Below are positions 45,116 through 57,489 of a stretch of DNA of 64,000 nucleotides, in pieces; position 1 is the stretch's first letter; every line of letters starts with the position of its first letter. The notes under the pieces were generated by a model. The model was given only the letters and a program-made list of their open reading frames with translations, ran no database searches and was not told the DNA's origin. The stretch covers positions 27,677,793-27,741,792 of the forward strand of contig CM035173.1 in the NCBI GenBank assembly GCA_020205615.1. The letters run 5' to 3'. The translations under genes were made by a program, and so were the position numbers. Source of the DNA: Panax quinquefolius. Lineage: Eukaryota; Streptophyta; Magnoliopsida; Apiales; Araliaceae.

Positions 45116-45667
45116 TGGTAACCCAACCTATATGAATGGTAATCCCAGGAAGTAGGTTCATATGGGTAACAACAAGTCATTGGTTGATTGGTTGAGACAC
45201 TATCCATTTTATACATATTTGAGTTCATCCCTATGGTGTAGGATAGTGTAATTCTACAGTGTTAGAGGTTGAGTTATATACTTTTAATGTTTTCCATAGT
45301 CCTATTGGGTGATGTGTTTAACTGTAAAACACATTTGATGGAAACACCTATATGAGTGTAGAGGTGAGGCCGCCTCTTATGGAAACAAGACAAGTTTTCT
45401 AGAGCGCTCATGAATTTCAGGTATGGCGCAAGGCCAAAATGTGCCAAATCGCGTAGAACAACTTCTAATTAAAGTTTGTAGTTTTAGTAATATGATTACT
45501 GATTCATAATAAGGAATAAGGTTCATAGAAATTTTCATTTCACCAAATTCTTGTGAATCAAGTCCTATTCACTCTATACATTGGTTCATAGTCCAAAAAA
45601 CACCAGTGTTAACGCACTACATTCTTATATTTCTTACTCAATTTATTTTATTTTTTCTTTGTAATAT
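45116..45667. other. Copia 3' untranslated stretch
   Basis: Non-coding sequence between the RNase H end and the purine tract; no motif seen. Confidence 0.5.
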
Positions 45668-45676
45668 GTGGGGGAT
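45668..45676 (+). other. Copia polypurine tract
   Basis: GTGGGGGAT immediately before TGTTGTATT, the start of the 3' LTR. Confidence 0.8.
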
Positions 45677-45977
45677 TGTTGTATTTTATACAAAATAATA
45701 TATTACAAAATTAAATAAAAATAAATATATTAATATATTTTTATGATATACCATTAAAAGAATTTAATGTGTAAAATAAGTTAGTTATAATTAATATATT
45801 TATGGAGATTTGTAACTACTATTATATATTAATAACATTATTGGGATATTAATATTTTATTTTATCGTTGCTTGGGATATACTGTTGCCTTTAATATATA
45901 TTACCATTGCCATCTTTTGCTTTATAAAGGAAAAGGCGTCGTATAGAGATATGATAATCAACAGACTTTTTGCCTTT

Positions 45978-46025
<48 letters not shown>

Positions 46026-46358
46026 AGTAGATTCTATCCGGACTCTCGCATTTTAACAAAATACGGACCTTTTTTATTTTTTTGCTTTTTTTTTAAAACA
46101 ACTAAATTTTTTTTTTAATATTTTATGGAACTGGAATTTTTTCATAATACAGTATTTTAGATGTGATTTGGATACATTATAACAAAAACAGTGCATGCAG
46201 ACCGTATATATATTTTTTGGTATAGGTATTCAAATCACGCCTAAAATATTATGGAAAAATTCGATTCCATAAAATATTAAATTTTTTTTAGTTGTTTAAA
46301 AAAAAAAAAAAAAAATCCATCTTATACTAAAATCCGAAATCCCTGATAGGATCCAGGT

Positions 46359-46396
<38 letters not shown>

Positions 46397-46819
46397 GTAC
46401 AGAGCATGTGATAGTAGTATATATATATTTAATCAAGTTATTAGAGAGTTATATATATACATATATATATATTATTACCGAGCCTGTTAACATATATATA
46501 TATATAATAATTTTTATATCTATATTTTACTGTTTATACACGGTTTATATTTTGAGTTTGAGTAAGAAAAATTAGAAGTTGTTCCTGAGTCATTCAATTA
46601 TTTCTAGTGCTGGTTAGTTGGGTGAAGAGCCGTTGAATTCTGGAGTAGGATTTCGTCAATGACCTTCGCACCGAGAAAAATTCTCCGAGGGGCAAAATTT
46701 CTGTTTAAGGATATTACATTGCACGCTTCTGCTCAACATTATTCGTTTTAAATTGATAAGTTTAATTTCTGCCTTCTTTATTTGATAGTTGAATCTTATA
46801 TTTATTCATATTTTTCCAA
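45677..46819 (+). repeat. Copia 3' LTR with an insertion
   Basis: Left part 45677-46023 matches 40737-41068; right part about 46510-46819 matches 43143-43447. Between them are (TA)n tracts and the palindromic element 46024-46362. ATTTTTCCAA marks the end. Confidence 0.8.
46024..46362. mobile_element. Palindromic MITE-like element in the LTR microsatellite
   Basis: Its two halves are imperfect inverted copies: GGAGTAGATTCTATCCGG with TTTTAACAAAAT, T-runs, AACAACTAAATTT and TAATATTTTATGGAA on the left. The complement of the right half reads the same blocks in the same order. It is about 340 bases, has no coding capacity, and has (TA)n on the left and (TC)n(TA)n on the right. Absent from the other LTR, hence an insertion. 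Confidence 0.7.
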
Positions 46820-47919
46820 GGCCTGCCATGCCCTTAACACCATTAGCAAGATGGGGAGCCACGAACAAAGAGCAAGTGGGGTGTTACCGATTTATAGTCT
46901 CAGTTAGATTTTAAAAGGATTTAAGTAGAAAGAGAGAAAAAGATAGATTGAGAAGGAAATTTTATTTCATTTATATTTGATCTCAGTACAGATCTAAGCA
47001 TCTTATAAGCATAACTAATTGTAAGCTTTTTATTCCATTTCTAATCTCAAGTCATTCATTTTTTTTACCAACTATTTTTAATACTAATCTATCCAAACCA
47101 ATGCACCTTTTAGCTGCAATAAAGTTAAGGTGCGTAAGAACGGCCCTCGGTTCTTCCGAGTTGTGGATTGTTGATGCACCGGGGGAAAGTGTAGTGCAAC
47201 TTGTTGCTTTAGCACGCAAGCATTGGGCTGAGCGACACCTGGTGGAGAGGTACGTGGAGGAAACGTAGCCGTTGATGCAGTCAACCCATAAGAACTGACC
47301 GCCGAGATGAAGGGTTAAGGTAATGGGTTCTTTGGTTGATGGAGGTGAGGTATTGGAGTGTTGAAGGGTCCTTGGAGACTGGGATTGACTAGTATTTTAG
47401 GGGTTAGCTAGTTTTCAAAATTAGTCCCCCTCATAGTTTAACGAGAGCAGATCCAATTAAAATAGGAGTGTAAATGAAGTTAGTTGAGCCAATTAAAAAG
47501 AGGATTATTTTGTGGTACAATTTGTTTTTTAATAAACAAAAACTCCTTTTGTAGAATGTAGGGTGCAACTATTTCTTGAAAAATGACATTATTTATGTAC
47601 GTTTAGTAGAAGAATTTTTCTTTCCTTGTTTATTTATGGTCCAATATTGTTTGTGTAAAAGAAGCCCAATAACATATTATCATCTTATCTTGTGTGCTTT
47701 TATGATAATGTCTCTTTCTAGATTTAAAATGTGTTGAAATGTGACAAGAGAGAGAGAGAGCACATTTTATAAATCATGAACTTAAAACTTAAAAGAGTGA
47801 GCATTCAGTGGAACAACACCAGAAAGAACTAAATTTATATAATTACTAAAATTGAGGTGTAATTAAAGATTAACCCAAGAAAAAGGTACAAACTCTTCAG
47901 CTAGAGCAGGTCTCAACTC
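46820..47919. other. Intergenic DNA between Copia remnant and START gene
   Basis: Downstream of the START gene stop. A 66-codon minus-strand frame (47084-47284) has no support. A GA repeat lies at about 47750. No gene seen. Confidence 0.5.
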
Positions 47920-50900
47920 TCATCTACGAGCAGCTCTCCGCCCACGAGCAATTCTTTGCCCTGCTCCAAATAATAAGGCTTTTCCTATCACTCCTGTATG
48001 AAGTCCACAAGCCAGAGCCACGGTTCCGCCGATAACTAACCATTTCCAATCTATTCCACCCTGATCTCCTTCCCTCTGAGCATTCAAAGCACTGTGTCTC
48101 TCTTCTGCACCAGATATCGTCTCTGAAGAATTCCTACTTCCATCAAACGAAATCCTAGTCATGATTCTTGCCACCAGTGCACTTCTGGACAGTGGTGCAT
48201 CGGATTTCCTGGCCAGCTGATATGCTCTGAAGCCACCATGCAACTTCTTGACAGTTCCCCACATCCCTGTACGAACACCTAATTTTGCCACATCCTTGGG
48301 GATCCCCATATCTTCGTAATGTACAAGATTCACCTCGCATGCTGTCAACTGTCCATCTCCTTTGCGAGATTGCACTGCATTCCATTCGTAGATGCACCAA
48401 TCAATATTCATGATACTTGTCACTTGTGTAGTTGTGTTTAATTACAATTTGTCCTTGGAAGTTCAGTTTTAAGATAATACTTACCAGGCCTAATAACCCA
48501 GCTTGAAAAGTACATATCCACGCGCCTAGGCTTGTCACCTTTATATATAGCTGGATATGGAACCGACTGCAGCAATAATTTTACATATTACAAACTAATG
48601 TCCATAAGAATGTAAATAATATGCAAAAAGATTGCCAAAAAGTACAAGAGTATTTGCATTTATAGGGTGTTCAAACGGATACTACATGATTAGCCCCAAC
48701 TCTAAAGGACAATGCTTTAATCTCTCCAAAGTCTAAAAGAAATTGATATAACTAGCCAGATGCTCCATAAACTGGCCCGCACAAAAGGAGGGCTCCAGAG
48801 TCCAGAGATTGTTTATTCCCAGTCAAAATGATGAGTAACTGAAACCAGGATGTGCTAGTGGTAGTACCAATAAATTAACTGCACTCAAAATTGGGTGCAT
48901 ACAAAGAGGATTGGACTGAGTGAAAATAAATAGCAAATCCTAGGGTGCCAACTAGTCTGCTTATTTCTATTTTTATTGATAGGTGAATAGGTAATTTGGG
49001 CCCAAGTATGGGATTGGAACCAGTGACCTAGAGGTTATTCCTCAAGGTCTCTGCCATTTCTCCCACCCCTTTGGGTATGTTAATTAGTCTACTTATGAGG
49101 CCTTGTCCTAGCAATACAAGAGACGTTAAATCTGATTCCATTTATGTTCAAGTTACATTTTTTTTTTTTTTTTTTGGGGGGGTTGGAGTTTGTTGGGGAG
49201 TTTTTATGGATAGCTGTGGAAAGTATCCAAAAAAGAGTGAGTAAAAAATGTTAAATGTAAACATGTAAACCCTAATATATACAAGAAGATTCTAGGCAAT
49301 TTGAACAACTGTAGGCACATGAGGCGTCCAGTAAAAGATGACATGGCACAATCTCATTGAAAATGTACATGTTGTGACACGTTTAGAAACAAATTAACCA
49401 ATTTTAACAATATCTCAACTAGTTTAAATTATATCTTCTAAGAAAGCTATTCTCAATGTACCATGTTCTGGATAAACATGCTTTGTACAAACTAAGCAAT
49501 CTGAAATAGGTACCGTACTCTGTACCATGGAAAATGATGTTTTCCATTCCCGTTTTCATTTAACATATCATATTGAACTATGATCCAAGCAAAATGATCC
49601 AACCACCACTTCATTAGATTGCTGCTGCTGCAAAGCAGCTTCTTGAAACAAGATAAAACATTTTACAAAGAACAATATACGAATCAGTACCTTAGTCACG
49701 CAATAATACGTCTTTCCAGCTTCCCATATTCTTCGACCAATGATATATTCCCGATCACTACAAAAAAATGGAAACTGCATATAGGGCAAAGAGGTTGAAG
49801 CATCAATTCACACAATGTCGGAACAAGAGTTATCAAGGCACTAAATAAAAAAGATGCGCAAATCATATCCTCAAAAAACCTTTTTAATCCAGTGGACAAT
49901 TGTCGTCCCTGTATGAGGGCATTCTTCCACCATCCTAAAGTACGTTAGCATAGGATCCCATTTAGGCCGAAACTCATCATCCCAGAAGAAATCTCTGACC
50001 AATTCCGGAGTTGCATCCTCAAATACAGTTCTGCTTCTGTAAATTACGTGACCCGTCTGATAAAAAAGATGCACCAACAGGTATTAATACTCCAAAACTT
50101 CAAGTAACAAATAGGGAAAAGCATAATGCACACCCAGATCTTTAGTCATCACTAAACTGAACGAGATAATATACTTGTGGATCAAAACATATTGAAGAAG
50201 AAAGTACTGCATGGTTGGACTAGTTTTATAGGATTTTGAACCACTATGTATAAGAAAATGAGTTCGTGGAAGCTATTGAGCAACTATCTTCTGTATTTTA
50301 GAATGCTTTATGTTTTTAGTATTTATTATGTTTTTTAGAGTACTTAAGCATTTTAGTAGAGCATTAAAATCAGTAATGTAGCCAACATATATATTGATGT
50401 CGTCCTCTATGTTTTACCTCAGACTCATGGCGCCACGCTTGATAAGCCATGTTCGAGGTGGAACGCTCCATCAAATTTTGCCAGGCTGTATCCCCACCCT
50501 TTCCATCTACAAGATGCAATAGATGTTCTAGATCATTCTGCGTGACAAGATCATGTTCTTTACTTGAGGTTCCAGTGCTCAGCCTGCATAAAACCAGTGG
50601 TAACAGAAACCTTATTTATCTCAAAAATAAAAGTTCGAATTTATTTGGGCGAGTCTCAAATGTGATTAGACTTTACAGAATCTGAATACTAACTACATTA
50701 AAGATATATGAAAAGCAAGATCAAATTCATTTTTCCTTATAGGATGCAAAAGACGCCATTCTGTTTGAAGCAATTTGATAAGCAACAAAGGGAGCTAACC
50801 AAATATCAGAGCATATCAGCTAGATAATCAATTATTAGGTTTCTCCGAATCCAACCCTTGTAATTCTCATTGTTAGCCTTGCTGAATGAATCTTGACTCC

Positions 50901-53033
50901 ATTGTACAAGACCATACTTTCCAAATATACATGATTATATACATTCCATACTTTCTAGTTCCTAAATGATCGAGGTAACGCAAATCAGTCTTCAAAGACT
51001 AAAATAAAATCATAGTATACTAAACAAATTTATTTCCACAAAATGCTGAGAATAATCCAATTGGAATATTGCAAAAAAATACCTGCATAAATTAGTCTTC
51101 ATCGGTATTTTTAATACAAATTTATAGTATTATATTATCTGCAATAATTGAATAATTAATACAACAACTTTAATCTCACACAATTCACAACTTCAACCAT
51201 AGAATACTAAATTGCCCCAGTAGAAGATAGTTATAGTCCAAATGCTAAGAAATCCAAAGAGCCAAACTAATAGAAACAAGCCAGAACAACTAAAACCTAT
51301 TAATTATCGCGAGGCCCATAATATGAAAGAGGGGAGCAAGTACGAAGTTTGGACCCCAATAACAACAATAGAATCTGACCCGTAGATAAGGACAACGAGT
51401 CCAAAGCCAAGAAGAAATTTTTATTTATTTTATAAAAATTTTGTTATGTTTAGTTTGAAAAAAAAATGATGTAAATTTTATTAGTGAGGATTAAGGACAT
51501 TTTATAGCAATTATAATTTTAATATTTAGTAAGGTTATTTTAGTCATTTAGTTATTTTACGGTTCCCCAAGTAATATTTGGGTTTCGAATCTCTATAAAT
51601 ATTGATGTAATCCAAGAGTTAATTACTTGACAGAATAGATTACTGATTATTGAATGAAGCTATAAACTATTTTCCTCTCTTCTGCGGTTGAAAAAGTGGT
51701 GCGTGGAGCATCACCCAAGCAAAAGATCCTTGGGATAGTGAGATATGGAGCCTCACCCGAGTTATTTTTCCTTATTCATCCACAATTTTTTCTTCTGCAA
51801 AAGTTGTTCTATTCCTACATCACCCAAATGAAGAGAAAAGGGGGAGTATTGGAAACTTGGGAATAACGGGACTCTACTTGGACGAGACTTTTTCATAGGG
51901 TTTGGAAACCCAAGGCACAATAATATAAAGGGACATGTGACTCACAAATGATACAGCTTAATCCGACAATACGAGCATTTGCCTAAAATATGACCTCAGG
52001 GATTCCTAAGCCTATTAATTGCTCTTCCTCGTATCATTTAGAAGATCCCTAGTTTAAGACTTTAAGGATCCAGATATTGGAGATTTCCATCACTTATTCT
52101 CTCTCATGGCTCTCTAAGTTGTGCCCTAATCTCATCCTTGGAAATTCGCACTAATTTCTCCCCTCTCCTAATCATCAATTACAATTCCTTCTCACCTCTC
52201 CTGGCTCTCCAGCCACAACCCTAATCCTAGTTTGGCAAAGTGTGTTTTCCACACCTACACCCACCTTCACCTCAACTTCACTATCCTACACAACAAAAAG
52301 TCAATTAAACCAATACTTATACAAAAAGCCCACAGAAAGACAATTTTTTACAAATCCCTAATTACCTTATCTCGCTGTCTAACCATACATTTGACACACA
52401 ATAACATATTATCATTGCACTGCATTTTTAGGCAGCATTTCTGTCTTATTCTAACAAAGTAAATATTCATCAAATTAAACTTCCCAATCTCAATTCTCTA
52501 CCTGATGACACCAAAATGTAGCAGCAACAAAATCACATATAAATTAACTCCAAACACATTATTATACAACATGTATATAGAAAAACCGAGAACAAAAAAG
52601 TAAACAAGCTGGGAAAACTTAAATTAAAAAAGACTCACCTAATGTCGCCGCCAGTCCAATCCACCAACTCAGCTGATTCCGTCGGTCCCGGCGCCGAGTC
52701 CGAGGGAGCCGAAGAAGCTGCCGAGTTCTTCCTATTCCTCACTCTGAAATTAGACCAGAGCCTGCTGGCAACAGAGAATGCGGAGAGAGCCGTGACGGCG
52801 AGCCAGAGTCGACGAGCCCCAAACCCGGGCGGAAAGGTCCATACGAAACGGAGCTTGGGTCGGAGCCCTAAGAAGACCAACCCCGTCCACCGAGGTCTCC
52901 ATGACCACCCGATCACAAGACCAATCATGACGGCGACCCAAATCGGAACTGCACAAAGCAAAATGTCGACGAATGTTTCGATAATCGCTGGCTTCTTAAC
53001 AAAATCCATGAAATTCAGCCAATAATCCTCCAT
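47920..53033 (-). CDS. START-domain lipid-binding membrane protein (At3g13062/At1g55960-like)
   Basis: Six exons on the minus strand: 53033-52639, 50583-50418, 50056-49880, 49774-49691, 48566-48485 and 48374-47920. All introns are GT-AG and phases agree, giving 452 residues with stop TGA at 47922-47920. Residues 21-45 form a membrane segment (DILLCAVPIWVAVMIGLVIG), with a second hydrophobic patch near 76-90. The START fold spans about 140-350, with WDPMLTYFRMVEE, FPFFCSDREYIIGRRIW, CVTK, PRRVDMYFSSWVI and CEVNLVHYEDMGIPKDVAK. A C-terminal membrane helix lies at about 413-435, followed by an arginine-rich end. This is the plant family annotated as polyketide cyclase/START superfamily; START domains bind a lipid or sterol in a deep pocket, but ligand and membrane are not known from sequence. 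An in-frame ATG at 53051 would add six residues; 53033 is preferred by family look. No damage is seen. Confidence 0.9.
50584..52638 (-). other. Long intron 1 of the START gene
   Basis: A 2.05-kb intron (donor GTGAGT at 52638, acceptor TTTTATGCAG ending 50584). It contains a probable solo LTR (51442-51819) and CT-rich text near 52080-52210. No exon-like frame was recognised inside. Confidence 0.7.
51442..51819 (+). mobile_element. Probable small solo LTR in intron 1
   Basis: Begins TGTTATG and ends CTATTCCTACA. It contains CTCTATAAATATTGATGTAATCC followed by ATTGAATGAAGCTATAAACTATTTTCC, the promoter/leader style of small plant Copia LTRs. It lies antisense to the gene. No clean target duplication, so the edges are tentative. 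Confidence 0.45.
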
Positions 53034-54448
53034 TTCTGATCTCAACAACACATATTATATATATATATATATATATATTTGTATATATATAAAGATGAAT
53101 GATCAATGATAAGGTTGAAGAATTAAGCCATTAAGGTTTACATAGATCTGAACAGAGAGGGAAAAAGAGAGGTAAAAGTAGAGGGAAAAGGAAATTATAT
53201 GGGTGTTGGCAATTGAAAACGTTTTGGAGAGAGAAAGTGAGATTGTACGGCAATATGACGTGGCGACGTTCAAACCGTGGATGAGGTGGAGAGTTTGAAC
53301 ACGGAAGGGAGATTTTAAGTATGTGAGGGAGGGGCGTGAGGTGGACGAGTAGTTGGGCGCGTGGAGGTAGATGTTGGGTGTTAAGTTTGGGTGGATAAAA
53401 TTTTAGACATTTTGGGGGGGTTAAAAATGGAAAAAAGGCATTTATTTATTTATTGCTGGAACAGGCTGATGGGCCTGATCTTCTACTATTTGGTTCTGTA
53501 CCGGTAGTTTGAGGACACGTAAGAAGAGAGAGAGAGAGAAACACTCCCTCAGTTCCTCTATCTTAAATTTGGAAGCGGAGCAGTTAGAATGTAAGTTAAT
53601 TTTGGTCAATTAATTAATACAGTGTCAACACATAAATAAGAGGTAATTTCTCTGTGAGTGCGAGCAGTATATTAATCAATTGACCAATTTAGCATGAAGT
53701 TAACTTAAGTTTATTATCATTTAAATTTATTACTAATCCTTTAAATTTATTATCATTTTTATTTTTTTTAAGTCATTAATGATACCAAGACTAATAATTA
53801 TATTATCATAATAATAAATATTATTAAAATTTTAAATTATAGTTAAACTAAGTTTAAAAGTATCTCTAAATATATATTTATTTTGACCACATAAATATTA
53901 CTCTTACATTATTAACAATCTTTTTATGTAACAAAAGACAAGTGAAGAACATCTTATATAATTGTTTGAGTTATTGCACAAAATAATGTTATTTTGTGTA
54001 ATTAAATTTATAAAAAAATATACACCCTCTTGTGTTGTGTATAAGAAGATATTTTGAAAATTTTCAAAGTAATGTCATTATAAAAAAAAACTAATATTTT
54101 TTTTAAATTCATTTTAGAATTGATAGTTGTATAAGTGAAATTATATTTTCATAAAATTTATCATAAATAGTAAGCAGTAGATTATCTTGTGAAGTTATAT
54201 TTTTGTCAATTTATGAAAATATTACTTTTTCTCTTAATTATGTCGAAACAAACGGACCCTAATCATTTTTACTATAAATTTTAAAACATAGAAATAGAAA
54301 CAAAAATTTGAAAGCGAAAATATTTACCAAACGGACCCTAAGCTTACGGTAAAGTTATATCACTTCTTTTATTTTAAAATTCTGAAATTTTTAGAATGAC
54401 AACTTTTTACAGAAAAAAAATAAAATAAGATTTGAATAAAAACCGCGT
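53034..54448. other. START gene upstream region and AT-rich intergenic DNA
   Basis: An (AT)n tract at about 53053-53080 lies just upstream of the START gene start, followed by a GA-rich stretch (53150-53240) likely to be the 5' untranslated/promoter zone. From 53560 to 54448 the sequence is very AT-rich with no gene or repeat I can name. Confidence 0.5.
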
Positions 54449-55089
54449 GGCCTTTTGAAAAGAAGTATCGTCACCCATCTCTTGCCGCCACTTACGTAGA
54501 TACATAAATTCAAATACAACTTACTAATATAATCGTAAGTAGATAATACGACATAAATCGTGAAGTTTGAATCTGAAATATTATCTCTTAGATATTATAC
54601 AAACTCAAAAGGAGTCCCTCATTACAACTATTATCACACTATTTCAGAATAGTGAGGACTACTAATCTTATCCTCCGACCATTACTTCGTTAAATCAAAT
54701 TCCAAAATGCTGTTCCATTTCAAGAGAAAAAATGAAAGAAAGAAAAATTGAAATTTCAATAAATTTCCGAGAAGAAATATTATGACTAAGATAATGCAAA
54801 ATAAATTATCAATAGTCTTCAACAATGTTAAACCGATAAAATACAATGATGACAATGAGTTTAATCATGGAATAATATCGAATCCATTAAAAGAGTCAAG
54901 TAGAAAATAAAATCTACTATCTTTTATGATTTTAAAAGGTTTTTCATCATTGTTATATTTGAGACTCGACTTTAATAAATAATCCACATCATCGAATCAC
55001 CCTTACTACTACTGTACCAGGATATTCTTTAGTATCACGATCACAATTATTCTCGCACTACTACGAGAATAGTTGTGTATTCATTAATG
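54449..55089 (-). repeat. Inverted LTR end fragment
   Basis: Reads as the complement of about 62420-63066 (LTR end): GTATCGTCACCCATCT at the left, and TTGTGTATTCATTAATGG at the right where it meets forward LTR text. It replaces the first ~280 bases of the 5' LTR. It may be a separate truncated minus-strand LTR or a local inversion. Confidence 0.75.
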
Positions 55090-55428
55090 GCCAAGAATCG
55101 TTGAACTACCCGGTAAAAAGTGCGATGTCTGGCGTGAATAAGCGTAAGTAGACACTCAGATTTGATTATTGATCTTTACGTGAGAAGTCACTCAAATTTA
55201 TGCTTTCAATTATTACTTTCTGATGAATTCACGTGCATCATATCTCTTATATTATTGATTCAATTATTGTCACAAGATCATCCAGATAATATGTTATAGT
55301 ATTAAATCAATAATTGAGACGACAAGTTATAAATGATTAATAATTATTGAAAGATTAAATATGTGTTATGATTTGTGGTAAGTTTGATTATTTTATGGGG
55401 GCTCGTATGTCATCATCTAAGAGTCTCT

Positions 55429-55680
55429 TCATCAATAGTATTTACCTTCGTCGATAGTAATTACCCTTGTGAATAGTATTTACCTTCGCCGATAGTAATT
55501 ACCCCTTGTGAATAGTATTTACCTTCGTCGATAGTAATTACCCTTGTGAATAGTATTTACCTTCGTCGATAGTAATTATCCTTGTGAATAGTATTTACCT
55601 TCGTCGATAGTAATTACCCTTGTGAATAGTATTTACCTTCGTCGATAGTATTTACCTTACGTTAATAGTAATTACCTTTA
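55429..55680 (+). repeat. 38-bp tandem repeats in U3
   Basis: About six to seven units alternating AATAGTATTTACCTTCG and CGATAGTAATTACCCTTG, ending 130 bases before the TATA box. Tandem repeats here are typical of retrotransposon enhancer regions; that role is inferred. Confidence 0.85.
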
Positions 55681-55807
55681 CCAGACGTCAACCACTTGTC
55701 GTTTCACATTCTGAGGCCGAACCACTTGTCGTTTCACATTACTGAGCGCCAAACCATTAAATCAAGCCACTTTCTTTTTCACGCGAGGTCTTTAATTAGA
55801 AATCTTC

Positions 55808-55816
55808 TATAAATAG
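55808..55816 (+). promoter_or_regulatory. TATA box of the 5' LTR
   Basis: TATAAATAG just downstream of the U3 array, followed by a GAGAGAGAAAG leader. Confidence 0.7.
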
Positions 55817-55984
55817 AGGCCTGAGGCTTCATTATTTTTTACTTAATTCATTCAAGTATATGAGAGAGAAAGTATAGAGAGAATAAGAGAAAAGAAAGAA
55901 GAGTATTTTGTTACTACACCGTTTTTAAAGATTCAATCTCTTACTAAATGTAAAGGTGTTATTCTTTCTTATTCATGAAGAGAA

Positions 55985-56440
55985 TCGTTGTTATTCCATC
56001 GCTTATTATTACATTGGAATAACTTTTGTATAAGTGGTTTACCTATACTTGGTGACATTCTTCTATTATTCTCATTGGAACATCCTTGCATCGTGCATGT
56101 GTTTTACACCGGACCGGTTCCGCCTCTTTATCATTCTGTTGAACATCCTGCTCGTGTGTTTTTACACGGACACAGTTAAAATCTTTATTATTACTCGTTG
56201 GAACATCCTCATGCATGTGTTTTACACCGGACTGGTTTCCGCTTTTATTATTACATTGGAATATCCTATCTCGCATGTTTTTACACCTGATCAGTTCCAT
56301 CTTTATTATTCTGTTGGAACATCCCGTCATCCGGTGTAATTTCACCCGACACGGTTTCGTTATTTATTATTCTCGTTGGAATAACACATGCATGCGGTCT
56401 ATCGCGATGCATGGTAATTTCTTTTGTTATTCCATTCTTT
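55985..56440 (+). repeat. Hairpin-unit tandem array in the LTR
   Basis: About seven units with TTATTCCA or its variant and TGGAATA/TGGAACA arms, plus second stems such as GTGTTTTACAC. Same array as 61570-62010. Confidence 0.75.
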
Positions 56441-57489
56441 ATTATACCCAAATTGGTTAAAACTTTGACTTCTATACTCCATGAAATTAGTAGAATATCC
56501 TTGATATTTGCGTTTCATCCAAATCTTTTCATGGAAATATTCTTCGATCATTCTTGAATTTTACTCTACAAAACAATGATCATGTTGACAATTTGGACGT
56601 TAATAATTCCCCGGATAAAATAATTCTTGAACTTGTTTTATTGAATTCTTATATCATTGTCATCATCCTCATATTTATATTTTTTGAAAGTCATCTCATG
56701 GCAGATGGTGCGTAGATGGACTTGGTATGATTATGACCAGAGACTATTCTTGTAATCATGGCCAGTAATGTTACAAATGATGTGATAAAAAAATCCTCGA
56801 TTAGTAGTAGTGCATTGATGGACGATTGTTGGCATGATCATGACCATTAATGAATACACAAAAATATTCTTGGCCCGTAGTGCATGAATAATTGTGGTCG
56901 TGATACTAAAGAATATCCTTGGCCAGTAGTAAGTGGGTGATTCGATGATGTGGAATATTTATTAAAGTCGAGTCTCAAATTATAACAATGATGAAAAACC
57001 TTTTAAAACCTAAAGATAGTAGACTTTATTTTCTACTTGACTCTTTTTTAATGGATTGCGATATTCATTGCAGCTTAAACCGGTTTATCTATTGTATTTT
57101 ATCGGTTTAACATTATCAAGACTATTGATAATTTATTCTCGCATTATCTTAGTCATAATATTTCTTCTTGGGCTAGTTGAGCTCACCTTTCTTTTCTTCG
57201 TTCTCTTGTGAAATGATAATATAAATTTGAGACGAGTCGGGAAACGAGTGATGGTCCCGAAGATAAGATTAGTAGTCCTCACTATTCGTAAAATAGTGTG
57301 ATAATAATCAGAATGAGGACTTTTTGTTTGAGTTTGTATAATATCTAGTAGATTTATATTTGTATTTAAACTCACGGTTTATGTCGTATTGCATACCTTA
57401 CGCGATTATGTTAATAAGTTGTATTTAAATTACATACCATGTAAGTGGCGACTCAAGATGGGTGATGTACTTCCCTACCTACCCTGCAG

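Larger units (their letters stand above)
40737..46819 (+). mobile_element. Decayed Ty1/copia element with insertions in both LTRs
   Basis: Matching LTR pieces (TGTTGTATTTTAT... at 40737 and 45677) flank integrase and RNase H remnants, with a purine tract before the right one. The left LTR is split by 41069-43114 and the right LTR by 46024-46362, each at the TA microsatellite found at the same LTR position. After removing the inserts each LTR is about 0.65-0.8 kb. RT and most of gag-integrase are missing. No flanking duplication is obvious, so the edges may be eroded. Confidence 0.8.
55090..57470 (+). repeat. 5' LTR, both ends missing
   Basis: Corresponds to about 60671-63043 of the 3' LTR. 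It includes the 38-bp U3 array (55429-55680), TATAAATAG at 55808-55816 and the hairpin array at about 55985-56440. It stops after GGGTGATGTAC, about 25 bases before the proper LTR end. Short frames on both strands here are not genes. Confidence 0.8.

Noticed and set aside
47084..47284. 66-codon minus-strand frame downstream of the START gene
   Set aside because: No domain, no splice context, and the START gene already has its stop at 47920.
52642..53025. 127-codon + strand frame opposite START exon 1
   Set aside because: The minus-strand exon has a membrane segment, proper splice donor and continues in phase into exon 2; the + frame is its shadow.
56034..56460. Several overlapping frames in the Tekay-like LTR
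   Set aside because: They are produced by the hairpin array and appear in every copy of the LTR (61669-62190, 37015-37509, 25054-25408).
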